Source of the DNA: Monocercomonoides exilis
Lineage: Eukaryota > Preaxostyla > Oxymonadida > Polymastigidae
DNA: 64,000 bases
Reading direction: 5' to 3'
Assembly (NCBI GenBank): GCA_001643675.2
Contig: LSRY02000052.1
Location: forward strand, 124,001-188,000
A program made the position numbers and the translations under genes. Shown here piece after piece: positions 47,650 to 58,194 of the stretch. The notes under the pieces were generated by a model. That model saw only the letters and a program-made list of their open reading frames with translations. It searched no databases and was not told the DNA's origin. Position 1 is the first letter of the stretch; each line of letters begins with the position of its first letter.

Positions 47650-50299
47650 TTACAACACTTCTCCGCGCATTGCAATGATGATCTTCCCAACAGCACGAGC
47701 AGCAGCGTCTGCACGGCGGAACACAGGAATGCCACGTGCAATAAGCTCAGAGGTGACATGGCGATACAAGTTGCCTGACTCAATCGACACAACAAACGGC
47801 TTCTCCTTCCCAAACTTCTCTTTCAACGCAACAATTCTGTCAATAAACCCGCCTGGTGCATCGACATCTTCGGGATGGCCTGGCCCTTTCTCTCTGACTT
47901 TGAACTGAATTGACTCTGGAACAGTTGTAAGCACTGCTGCGTCACAGCCAGCGTCTGACAACATAATCTCGCAGAGGTCGCACCATCTGTTCTCAGGTAG
48001 CATCGGAGTCACATCCAACACAGGCGAAATATCAATAACACCCTTCAGACCAGCACTGACAAACAACTCTTCGATCTTGGCGGATGTTTCTGGAGACCAC
48101 TGGGTAAGTGCAATAGACGATGGGTTGCCTCTGAAGAGATGGTCTGCCAAGCAGCACTTTTCATATCCTGCATTGCTCACCATTCCAACACCTGCCGCCT
48201 TTGTCATCGGTCGTCGCAGAGCTGAGAATGAAGGCATCAGAGCACAGCACATCAAAATCTGTTCGTATTCCTCAAACGAATCGCACACAACAGCGCCTCT
48301 TCCAGCAGAGCGAATGAGGAACGAGAACATGTCATAATCACCAGCCATTGAGGCAGTGTGACCTTTTGCAGCGTCTTTTCCCTGGGCTGTTCGACCTGAT
48401 TTGTACACAACCACAATAATGCTTAGTTCTGCTGCCATGTGCAGCAACTTAATCAGGCGACGCCCTTCTCCTTGGTTGAAGCCTTCGATGTAGAGTCCAA
48501 TTGCAGAGACGCCATCATAGCGAGATTTTGCACTTCCATCGGGATGCTCTCTTGAATTCATGATGTCCATGATAACATACTCCAGGAAGTCTGTCACAGA
48601 CAAGTCCAGCTGGTTTCCTACAGACACAGACATGCACGGATTAATAATGCCAACTAGATCAGACGAGCGAGAAATAAGCTGTGCTCCACTTTGAGAAATG
48701 ATAACAACATTCTCAGCACCTAAATACGGCATCTTCTTTGCTTTTTCTTCAGCAGGTGCATCAAATACAGCATCTGGAACAAGACCTCCTTCGCTTTCCT
48801 TCATCGTCAGTACTCCAGAAGAGCTCTTGTACTGCGGAGTGAAGAGGGTATCGATGGATCCTTTGGATGTGAACCCGAGAGTATTCGGCCCGCATATAAC
48901 AGGTCGCTTCTCGGGTGTCATGTTGAGTGTGTTGAGTTTCTGCTCCATCTCGTGCTGGATTGCTCCTCCTGTCTCCGTCTCCGCAAACCCTGCTGTGACA
49001 ATCAGCATAGACTCTGCTGCATGCATGTCAAATGATTCTTCGCAGAGCTTCTTTGCAGATCCTGCGCCAACAGCCACAATCAACAGATCAACTGGCTCTC
49101 CTCCTCTCTTCTCCAGCACTTCATTCATTGTCTTGTAGCATGTGCATCCTTCAACCACTTTCTCAGCTGGATGAAGAAGATATATCGATTCCAATGGAAT
49201 TGATCCGTTTTCTCTCGCCTTTCGTGCCATAATTGAACCAGGATTATCTCGACGCTTTCCCGAAGCTCCAGCAATCATAACAGATTTCGGATGAAGCATT
49301 TTCTCAATCTTGCCCAAAGGCTTGGGGATCATAGAAAGTGGCAGCGCTGCAATTTCTTCTGCTGATAAAGCGGCTTTAGAACCACATTCACAGCATGCTG
49401 AAGGTGTAGCTGAAGATGAAGAGTTGTCACATCCATGTCTGAATGTCAATCTTTTAGCTCGAAGAACTCCATCCAAAGCAATTAAATGTCCATCGTGAAC
49501 AGTCGCTGGATTAACTTCAAGTTCTTCCAAACTGAATTTCGAATTTCGATTAAAAACAGAGAAATATGACGAAGCCCATTGAAGTTTTTTAAGTTGATTT
49601 ATTAAAACATCCAATTCCAATCTCTTCTTAGTTCCACGTGCAACACCAGTCAAAATACGAACAAGTGGAAGATTTTCCAATAATTTACGATTTTCGTCCA
49701 AGTTCATATTTGATGGAAGAAATAGATTTGCACGATTCGGCTTCATTTGTTCTTTCAATTCCTCAACAAGGGTACCTCCAAATCCAAGTGCAATCATTGG
49801 ACCAAAGTCATGATCTTGGAAAAGAGAAATCAGAATTTCGTCTCCAAGAGAACCTTTCATTGGGAGCATTTGAACAAATAATGTTCCTTTATACTTTTCA
49901 GGTGGAAAGCGGGATGTAAAATCATTCCATGCCTTATCAGCATCTGCTGGTGTAACATTAAACAATACACCTTTTGCTTCGGTTTTATGAGTCAGGCCAT
50001 CAACAACAACTTTGGCAACAAACTTTTCAACTCCCTTTGGCAGCATTTCTCCAATCTTAGATGGATCTGTTCCAGCTGGTATAAAAATACGTGGAGGTGT
50101 TGGAAGTCCGAGGACTTCAAGGAAATCGTAAACTTCATATTCATCAAGTGCTTGATTTGGGCGCGAAACACATTTTTCAAGAATGCTTTTAAAAAATTCA
50201 AAAAATATGTTTCAACTCTGCTAAAACAAATCTTCATCAAAAATACCTTTCAAGTTTCTCGATTTGCTCTGCTGGAATAATTGGTTGGACGAATTCCAT
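47650..50299 (-). CDS. ACD: Acetyl-CoA synthetase (ADP-forming), fused beta-alpha
   Basis: Converts acetyl-CoA, ADP and phosphate to acetate, CoA and ATP by substrate-level phosphorylation. This is a hallmark of energy metabolism in anaerobic protists such as Giardia and Entamoeba. Exons 50299-50247 and 50185-47650 join in frame (61-nt intron) to 862 residues. The ATP-grasp (beta) domain comes first: KFVAKVVVDGLTHKTEAKGV and QDHDFGPMIALGFGGTLVEE, about residues 20-240. The CoA-binding and ligase (alpha) domains follow: HPKSVMIAGASGKRRDNPGS, then VVIISQSGAQLISRSSDLVG, then the active-site loop KGHTASMAGDYDMFSFLIRS. Its His (about residue 626) is the one phosphorylated during catalysis in archaeal enzymes. 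As I recall, the Entamoeba and Giardia enzymes are alpha-beta, so this order is reversed. No targeting sequence is evident, so it is probably cytosolic. Confidence 0.95.
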
Positions 50300-50382
50300 C
50301 GTTTTACACTTTTTTCACCCATAGCATTATTTGACAAATGCAAATGTGAGGGGCATGATCAAACCGTTGAATTCATTTTTTG
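50300..50382. promoter_or_regulatory. 83-bp divergent promoter region
   Basis: The acetyl-CoA synthetase start (minus, 50299) and the start of the large plus-strand gene (50383) are only 83 bp apart, so both promoters and 5' UTRs must fit in or overlap this gap. No TATA-like box is convincing; the sequence is moderately A/T-rich. Confidence 0.5.
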
Positions 50383-53300
50383 ATGATTATAAGAAAAGTT
50401 GTTTTCGATTGGCTTCATCAACTCAATGAGAAAATAACAGATGATGGACCTGGTCCAGAAAATGGAACTATATGCCTATCTGCTCTTAGTTCAATGCTTT
50501 TTCAGAATGGAGTTCATTTTTTTGAATTATTCCAAGTTTTGGCACAAAAGACGGATAATGGACAAGCTCAACAACAACTTTTGAAAACAAAAATTGTTAA
50601 GAGTCAAGCTCGTATTGCTATCATGTCAAACTATTCTAATCTTGCTCCTCTTTTTCGTCTTTTCAATGTTAACTGTGATTCGGTACAATGTGAAAGGATT
50701 GCAGATTCTGGTGTGCAGTTTTTTGTTTTATTCTTAAATTTGATTTTGTTCTGTTTTTATGTTATGTATTCTTTTGATAGATGAGGAAATTGTTGCTCAA
50801 CTTCTTGACGCTCTATTTTGTTCAGTTGTGGAGCAATCTCAAGGAAGCGCGAATGGCTCGAAGGGCCTTTCTGGTTTTCATTATCTTCCGGTGGATTATC
50901 CTTCATTGAACGACGAGCTTTTAACAAAAGCAAACACCTGCATTGATTTGCTTATTCTTATTTTTGAAAACAGTTTTCGACTACGAAAAAAAGAAATTGT
51001 TGAACTCATGACAGATAGAATACCTGATCTTCAAGCACTTTTTGTAGATGCAACTGTTGAGCCATTTAAATCTCAAGCACTTCGATTTTTCAGATTATGT
51101 CATCGTCATACGCTCATCTTTGTGACACTATCTCAATCTGACCCACCTTCATTATCATTTCTTCTTCAAATTGAAAGTCTTGGATTAAGATGCAACGACG
51201 ATGCAGTGTTGCGTGCTGCAGCGGATGCACTAACTGAATTAGCAGAAAGTGCTTTTGAGGCAGATGGAATCAAAGAGAGAAATGGTCGCATAAAGACTTC
51301 AATTGCCTCGACAGCAAATACCTCTTATCCGCTCGCATACACCATCCTACAATGGTTCAACGGCGTTTCTGTGCCGTCCATCCAGCAGTTCAAAGAGGCT
51401 TCTCTAGCCCCTTCCGAGCAGTCTGGCTGTGCTGTCTTGACCAACACACTTCACAGACATCCTCTTGCAGCAACACATTTGGCCTCTCTGCTGCTCTGCA
51501 TGGGGCAGCTTTCCTTCACGTCACTCTGCATCGCACACACCCAGTCGATCTTCCACTCCTCCTCCCCGCTCATCGCCGGCTTCAACGAGTGCCTTGTTGC
51601 TGCCATCGATGCACTTCACACGCGCCACAGCGCTTCCTTGCCAGCTTCTGCACTTCATCCGCCCACAACATCCACCTCGTCTTCTTCTGTTGCTGCTGCT
51701 TTTTCTGCATCTGGCGTGCTGTCTGCACTGGCTGACTGGTGTTCTTCACAGGGCACAGCCGCTATGGCTGATCTTCATAGAGAAGTGGATGAGCTGGGCT
51801 CTTCTTCTCTCTCTTCTGCTTTTCAGACAGAGCTGCTTCCGCTTCACCACACGCTCTGCACACTCCACTCTCTTTTATCTCTCCTCCTCCGCATCGAAGG
51901 CATCTTCGCCAATGAAACCGCCACTGACCCTGCCTTCATGTCCCGTGTCGACTCTCTCCTCTGCGCCTTTCTGCGGCATCTCCGGCAGATCATCACAGCC
52001 ACACAGGAAAACACAGAGGGAGACGAATTTGGCAGCAAAGAGTGGGATTCAGGGGCAGAATCAGCTTCTGGCGCTGCCGGAAACCTTTTGTCGCATGTGG
52101 GTGCGATCTGCCAGGCGCTGCAGATGAAAGAGCTGTGGCTCATCAGACAGCTCTGCCTGCAGCTGAATGAGTGGAGCGCTGAAGTCTCAGAGCGAAATGC
52201 CAGTTCACCTTCCCCTTTTCCTTCCCCTTCCCCTTCACATTCGCGTTTGCTCTCACAAAAGACTGAAGAAGACATTCAGGTGCTTCGTATTGCAATCACG
52301 CTGCATCTGAAGCAGTTTCTCGTGCTTGTCACAATCCCCAGCCGAAGTCTGTCATCTCTTTCGCTCTTCAAACAGGAGCAGCAGAATCAGCAGATGACAC
52401 CTAGCTTTTCACCCTCTACTTCTTCTTCACTGCAGCCAGCAGACAGCTCAGCTCCTCTGCTGTCGCTGCTGAGCTCTTTGCTGTGTGAAGACTCGCTTTC
52501 TGCTTTCTCCCCGTTTGCGCCCAGTCTAATTGGTGTTACTTCTCTTGTTCACTCACACTACTTCCTGTCGATCATTGCATCTCGCCAATCATCTTCTTCC
52601 CCTTCTTCTTCTTCACCTTCTTCCTTTTCCTCTTCTTCTCCCTCTCCTTCCTCTGCCTTGTCAACCATCTCCTCAATGGCCTCTCTTGCAGCGCTTCCCG
52701 CAGTCACCCCTTCTCTTCTGTTCTCTTCCACATCCACCCACTTCATCACCCACGTCACCAACGCCCTCACCTCATCTCTTCCTCTCTCTTCCCTCCCTCT
52801 CCTCTCTTCCTGCCCGTTCCCCATACGCTTCTCTTCTGATGAATCCCTTTCTTTCTTGTCTCTTATTTTGTCTGCTTTTCCTCGCGAACTCACTCCTCTC
52901 CCCTTCGCTTCATACCTCATCCGCATCTTCAGCCTCCCTTTGCTCTCAAAGGGAGCTGTTGATCTTCTCTATGCTCTTTCGGTGCATCCTTCGCTCACCC
53001 TGTCGGCTGCTGCTGCATTGGCAGACGCACTTTCAGTGCTGATGCTGCATGAGGGGGTGCAAAAGGCACTGGATGCTGAAGAAAGCGAAGTGGCTGCGGA
53101 AGAAAAGAAGACGGCGGGAAGAATGAAACGCAAGCAGAAGAGAGACGCTGGTTATGGGGCAGATGTGAGCTATATTGAAGGAGAAGAAAGAGAAGGAGAA
53201 GGAGAAAGTGAAAAAGAATACGAAGAAAGCGAAGATTATGTGGAGCATGTGCTGGCGCTCCCGTCTCTTCCCTTTGTTTCCTCTTTGCGCTGTTTCCACG

Positions 53301-56300
53301 CAGCCAGCCTGTTCTTCTGCTTCCTCTGCTGCCGTTTCCACAGCTACCCGCTCATCCGCCGTGTGGTGCTGTCGCACACACAGAAGACGCTCTTGTTTCT
53401 TTTGGCCTCGTCTTCATTCACAACAGCATTCATCGCACATCACCAGGCAACTTCTTCTTCTGCTTCTTCTTCTTCTCAAATGGAAAGAGAAAGTGAACAG
53501 GATCTGCTTCGAATGGAAGGCAGACAGATACACCCGTCGCAGCTGACGTTGAACGAGTTCAAAGGAAAAGCAGATTTTGGTTGGATTCCAAAGACATCGC
53601 AGAGAATGCTGATGAGCACAATTGTAACACTCGGAGCTACTCGCATCCCTCTTCAGTCTATTGGGGTGATTCCTTCACCTTCTGCTTCTGCTTCAGCATC
53701 TTCTGTGCCTAATGCATCGGCTGTTGGTGCTTCATCATCATCATCTTCTTCTTCTTCTTCCTCTGCTTCTGCTTCTGCTTCTGTTTCTTCTATCTCTTCA
53801 GTCGGTGATGGCATGACCAAAGTGCTCCTGAGGCTGAAGGCGACTGCAAAACAGATCTTTTCCTTAACAGCGGAAGGAGGAGGAGGAGACGAAGAAAATA
53901 CCATCGAAAAGCGCAGAAAAGCCACAGAAGAGCTGTCAGACGAGCAGAAGAGGAAGCAAGAGACGTATTTTGTGTTTGAGCAGCTGCTGTCGTTTGTGTA
54001 CAGGGCATCAAAAAGTATGAAGAAGAACATGATGATTCCGCTGAGGGAGGTTCTGCCGTTCATCACGAGAGACAAAGAGAACGAGAAAAAGAAAGAGAAC
54101 AGCAGCGAAAAGGTAAGTGGGGCAGATGACAAGAACAAAGTGGGGAAAGTTAGCAGACGGAATTCGAAGCAAGAGATGATGGCTGCTAACAAGACACACG
54201 AAAATGCTTCTTCTTCTCATTCTTCTTCTTCTTCTTCTTCTTCTTCTTCTAATTCCTTCAGTGAATCCAAAAACCCTGCTGATTCTCTTTTTGTTGACGA
54301 GCTTTTTGCGAGTGACTGCCGCAGCCGGCTGGCGGTGCTTGTGGATCAGAACAAGCAGATGGGCAAGTGGGCAGCATTCAGCACAGCCACAGGAAACAAT
54401 GCTGATGTCTATAATTCTTCTTCTTTTAATTCTTCTTCTTCTTCTCCGGATTCTTCTTCTTCCTCTTCTTCAAAAGAAGCTTCGTCTGTTCTGAATCCAT
54501 TTGCTGGGTACACTTTGAACGACGGGGCGTTTGCGTTGAATCTTCTGACGTCATCAGATCATCGCAAAGTGAGTTTTCGAGGTGTCAGCGGTGCTTATAC
54601 TGGAAGAGAAGAAGGAAGTTTACGCAATTTGGAGAATGAGGAAGAGGAAGATGAATCTGATGATGAGGAAGAAGAAGAGGATGTTGCAGAGGAGGAGAAT
54701 AAGCTGGCTGCGCTTGCTTTGCAAGTTCTGAGGGAGCTGAAGGCAGAAAGCGAGGCATCTGAAAGCAGGCAGAAGAGGAAAGAGGAGAAGAGGAGAGAGG
54801 CAGAGAGGAGGAAGAGAGAGAAAAGGGAGAGGAAACAGAAGGAGAAGAAGGAGATGAAGAGGAGGAAGAGGGAAAGGAGGGAGGAGCTGAGGGAAGAGAG
54901 AGAGAGGATAAAGAAGGAGCTGCAGGAAATAGCAGAGCAGAAGAGGCAGAAAGAGATGGAGCTGAAGATGAAGCTGATGGGGAAGAAGGGAGAAGGGGAA
55001 AGTGCTGATGGGGAAATGGAAGGAGAAGGAGAAGGAGGAGAAGAAGAGGACGAGGCGCTGAGGATTGAGAAAGAGAAGCTGGAAGAGCTGAAGAGGAAGC
55101 TGGAGAAGGAAGAGGAGGAGCAGAGGAGGAGGTTGGAGGAACTGGAAAGGGAAGAGCAGGAGGAAGAGGAAGGAGACAAAGAAGAGATGTTTGACGAAGG
55201 CATTGAAAGCAATGACGAATTGGATAGTTTATCAGAAGAAGAAGAGGAGGATGAAGATGAAGATGAAGAGGAGGAAGAGGATGAAGAAGATAGTGAAGAT
55301 GAAGACGATGATGCATTAGCAGACGATGCATTTGCAGAGATGCGGAGAAGAGAGAAGAGGGAGCTCAGAAGAGCCAAAAGGATGGGGAAGAAAGAAGGCA
55401 AACGGGGGAGAAACGGAAGAGGTGGAGATGGATATGGCAGTGGCTATGAGAACGAGAATGAGAAGAGGAATGGAAATGGAAGAAAAGAGAGGAAAGAGAG
55501 AAATGGGAAGAGAGGAAAGCAGTCAGCGAGCTATTTGAGCGAAGAAAGCGACTCGTCGTTGTCTGTGGATGTGGCAGAGCTGCTTCCGCTGACGCCACCT
55601 GCGCGTTTTGCGAGTGTGAATGAGAAAAGGGAGTTTGAGATTGAGCAGGCGAGGAGGAGGTACCTGCTGAAGCAGCACGAGGCGCGGGTGCTGGAGAGGA
55701 AGAGGCAGAAGGAGAAAGAGAGGAAGGAGAAGATTCAGAGGGAGAAGAGAGACAGGCTGGCGAGGAAAGCAGAGGAGCGGTGGGTTTTGGAGGCGGATGA
55801 GAAGTACAGGGCGAAAGATGCGGCGGAGCGGGCAGAGGCAGAGCAGAGGAGGTTGGAGAGGCAGAAGGAGAGGGAGAAAGAAAGGGAGATGGAGAGGGAG
55901 AGGAGGAAGTGGAGGAGGATGGTGCATGAGAAGAGAGAGCGAGAAGCAATGCTGAATGAAGAGAGGGAGCAGAGGAAGAGGGAGGGGGCTGGGCCTGTCT
56001 TTGGAGATGAAGGGCAAGCAAACGAAGCGCTGGCAAAGGGGAAAATCACTCCTTCTCCACAGAAGTTCCCGTTTAAGACACCAAAAATGGCAGCGGTTTG
56101 GATTTTATTTTTATTTATTTGTTTATTTATTTTAATAAAACTATCTATCTTTTTATTCTGTGTTCATTAAATGAACTGTGCTGATAATATATCAATGCAA
56201 CTCTGAATAAACACATGATTGATGACTTGTTTGTCGATAAACTTGTCTTCCAGTCTGCGGGAGAGCGAGCATACGAGCAGCACATGCAGAAGCTGGAGGA

Positions 56301-57508
56301 AGAGCGGCAGGCGAAGCAGAAGGAGATGGAGGAGCGAGAGAAAGAGAGAGACAGAGAAAGGCAGAGAAGAAGAGAAGAGAACAGAGTCCGACTGGAGGCG
56401 ATGAGAGAGGAGAAGGAGAAGGAGAAGGCAGAGAAGGAGAGGCTGGAAAGGGAAGAAAAAGAAAAGAAGGAGATGAAGGAGAGAATGAAGAGAGAGAAAG
56501 AAGAAATCGAAAGGAAGAAGAGAATGGTATGAGCTTTTCACATATTATTTATTATTTGGAGATATTTTTTCTTTCTTTTTGCGCATCTTATTCTATTCAA
56601 TTAATCCATTTTCATTTTAATATTTAATCGTATTGTGTGTTTTTTCAACATTATTGTTTGTTCTTCAGGAGCAGCTTGAAAAGTACTATCAGCAGCAGAA
56701 AGCTGAAAAGGAGGCAAAAGAAGCAGCGGAGAAAGAAAAAGAAGAGAAAAGGCGCGAAGAAATGAGGCGGATGAAAGAAGAGAACGAAAGGAGGAAGATG
56801 GAGCTGGAGAAGAAGAAAGAGGAGAAAGAGAGGGAGAACAGGGAGAAGGAGATGGAAGAGGCAGAGAGGAAAGAGAAAGAGCTGAAGAAGGAGAGGGAGA
56901 AGGAGAGCAGGCGAAGAAGAGAACTGGAAGAGAGGCTGCAGCAGGCGAAGAAAGAGAGAGAGGAGAAGCGGCAGCAGTGGGTCGAGGAGCAGAAGCAGCT
57001 GCTTTTGAAAGAGGCATCAAAGAAGAAAATGGATGCGTTGAAGCCTTCTGTGGTTGCCAAAAGGAGTAAGGAAATGGATCAGAATGAAAGCACAGAGAAC
57101 GAACAGGAGAATGACGAAGCGATGAAGAGTTATGAAAACATGGAGCAAAAAAAGGAAGATTATGACCAGCCGTTGGAGTATGAAGAGAACGAAAGACAGG
57201 TTGGTGATGAGGGAGAAGCAGCTGAAAATGATGATGAGGAAGAGGATGAAGAGGGGTTAATAGCGCAGCAGGAAGGCATGCCTTACAGCGAAGAGGAGCG
57301 TATGCGTGTGCTGATGGGCAGCGAAATGGCGCAGATGATTGAGCAGCCTGAGACTGAGGAGCAAAGCAATCAACTGACAGACTTAGGGCCATCAGACACA
57401 GATGAAAGCGCAATGGGAACTGGAAACAGCGGTGAGGGAGAAGGCGATGGGTATTTGGATCGTCCGCGTATGGTTGACCAGTCGGAAGATACAAGCCAGG
57501 ATGGGTGA
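50383..57508 (+). CDS. Very large CH-like/helical-repeat protein with charged coiled-coil C-terminus
   Basis: Not recognised as a known orthologue. Exons 50383-50710, 50781-56095, 56254-56526 and 56669-57508 join in frame (introns 70, 158 and 142 nt, GT..AG) to 2251 residues. Residues 1-125 resemble a CH_2-type calponin-homology domain: VVFDWLHQLNEKITDD, then ARIAIMSNYSNLAPLFRLFN, then EEIVAQLLDALF. Such domains are found in flagellar proteins of the SPEF type. Residues 150 to about 1000 are helical, HEAT/ARM-like and Leu/Ser-rich (RLCHRHTLIFVTLSQSDPPS). They are interrupted by long Ser/Pro runs from TCT/TCC repeats. From about 1440 it is almost entirely Glu/Lys/Arg coiled coil or single alpha-helix, with acidic blocks of Glu/Asp. 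A perfect GTAAGT occurs inside exon 2 at 54113, but the frame stays open through it, so I leave it unspliced. The function is unknown; a flagellar or cytoskeletal scaffold is a guess. Confidence 0.6.
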
Positions 57509-57800
57509 AAAAAACGAGTTTTAAGAATATTTGCATTTTATTTTTTTTTTTTCACTTATTTTTTGACATATTTTTTATTTCAAATTAAATTTTTCTTGAA
57601 CTAGATAGATTATTAAGTGGGGAAATAAGTTGCTATTTGTTTTATAATTCTTTACTGTGGTAATAGTTTTGTAACTTGAAACATCTTTGTTGTTTTTGTT
57701 GAATCTTATGTTTTTATTGCGTAAAAGAAAACGATTTTTGACATTTCTCATAATTTGCAGAAAACGTTAAGATATCTAATTTTTTGAAGCTAAAGAATAT

Positions 57801-57879
57801 TTCGTTAGAGAACTAATTAATATACAACTCCTCTTTCTATTTGGGATAGAGCTCCGTTTTATGGGCTCAGCCGATCAAT
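57801..57879. repeat. DIRS 3' inverted terminal repeat
   Basis: The element is on the minus strand, so this is its 3' end. It begins TTCGTTAGAGAACTAATTAA. Bases 57808-57879 are inverted relative to 62695-62766 with two mismatches. The first 36 bases are exactly complementary to 58088-58123. Confidence 0.93.
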
Positions 57880-58087
57880 GTGACGTGAAATTTGTGGTGT
57901 TTGCTGATGTGATGAAAAAGTTAAAAAGAATTAAAAGGTTAGCGTCCAATAACAGGCTGTGCAAATATGCACTGAGGAGTTATATCTTTCTTTTATGACT
58001 ACAAAACACGAAGACTTTCAAAATGCAAGAAAAGGTTTTATTAACTGTTAGTTCCATGGGTGGGAAAAGCTTCGCTTTGTGGAGGGA

Positions 58088-58191
58088 AAAGAGGAGTTGT
58101 ATATTAATTAGTTCTCTAACGAATTAAAAAGCATTAGCTTCTTAATTCTCGAGAACTAATGAAAATACAACTCCTCTTTCTATTTGGGATA
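58088..58191. repeat. DIRS internal complementary region
   Basis: It joins sequences complementary to both outer ends of the element, which lets the two termini be brought together on a template during circle formation. 58088-58123 pairs with the left outer end and 58122-58191 with the right outer end, meeting at the shared AA (58122-58123). The stop codon of the recombinase frame lies 4 bp inside it, at 58195. Confidence 0.93.
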
Positions 58192-58194
58192 TCA

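Noticed and set aside
54113-54160. An intron starting at the perfect GTAAGT inside the large gene.
   Set aside because: The frame stays open on both sides without removal, and no single acceptor stands out; left unspliced.
54585-55401. Two minus-strand frames of about 250-270 residues rich in Ser and Pro/Leu.
   Set aside because: Antisense of the Glu/Lys/Arg coiled-coil region of the large plus-strand gene; codon runs create the open frames.
57801-58123. A separate 320-bp MITE with perfect 36-bp inverted ends next to the retrotransposon.
   Set aside because: The same sequences are explained as the 3' terminal repeat and half of the internal complementary region of the DIRS element; the other half matches the far end of the element exactly.
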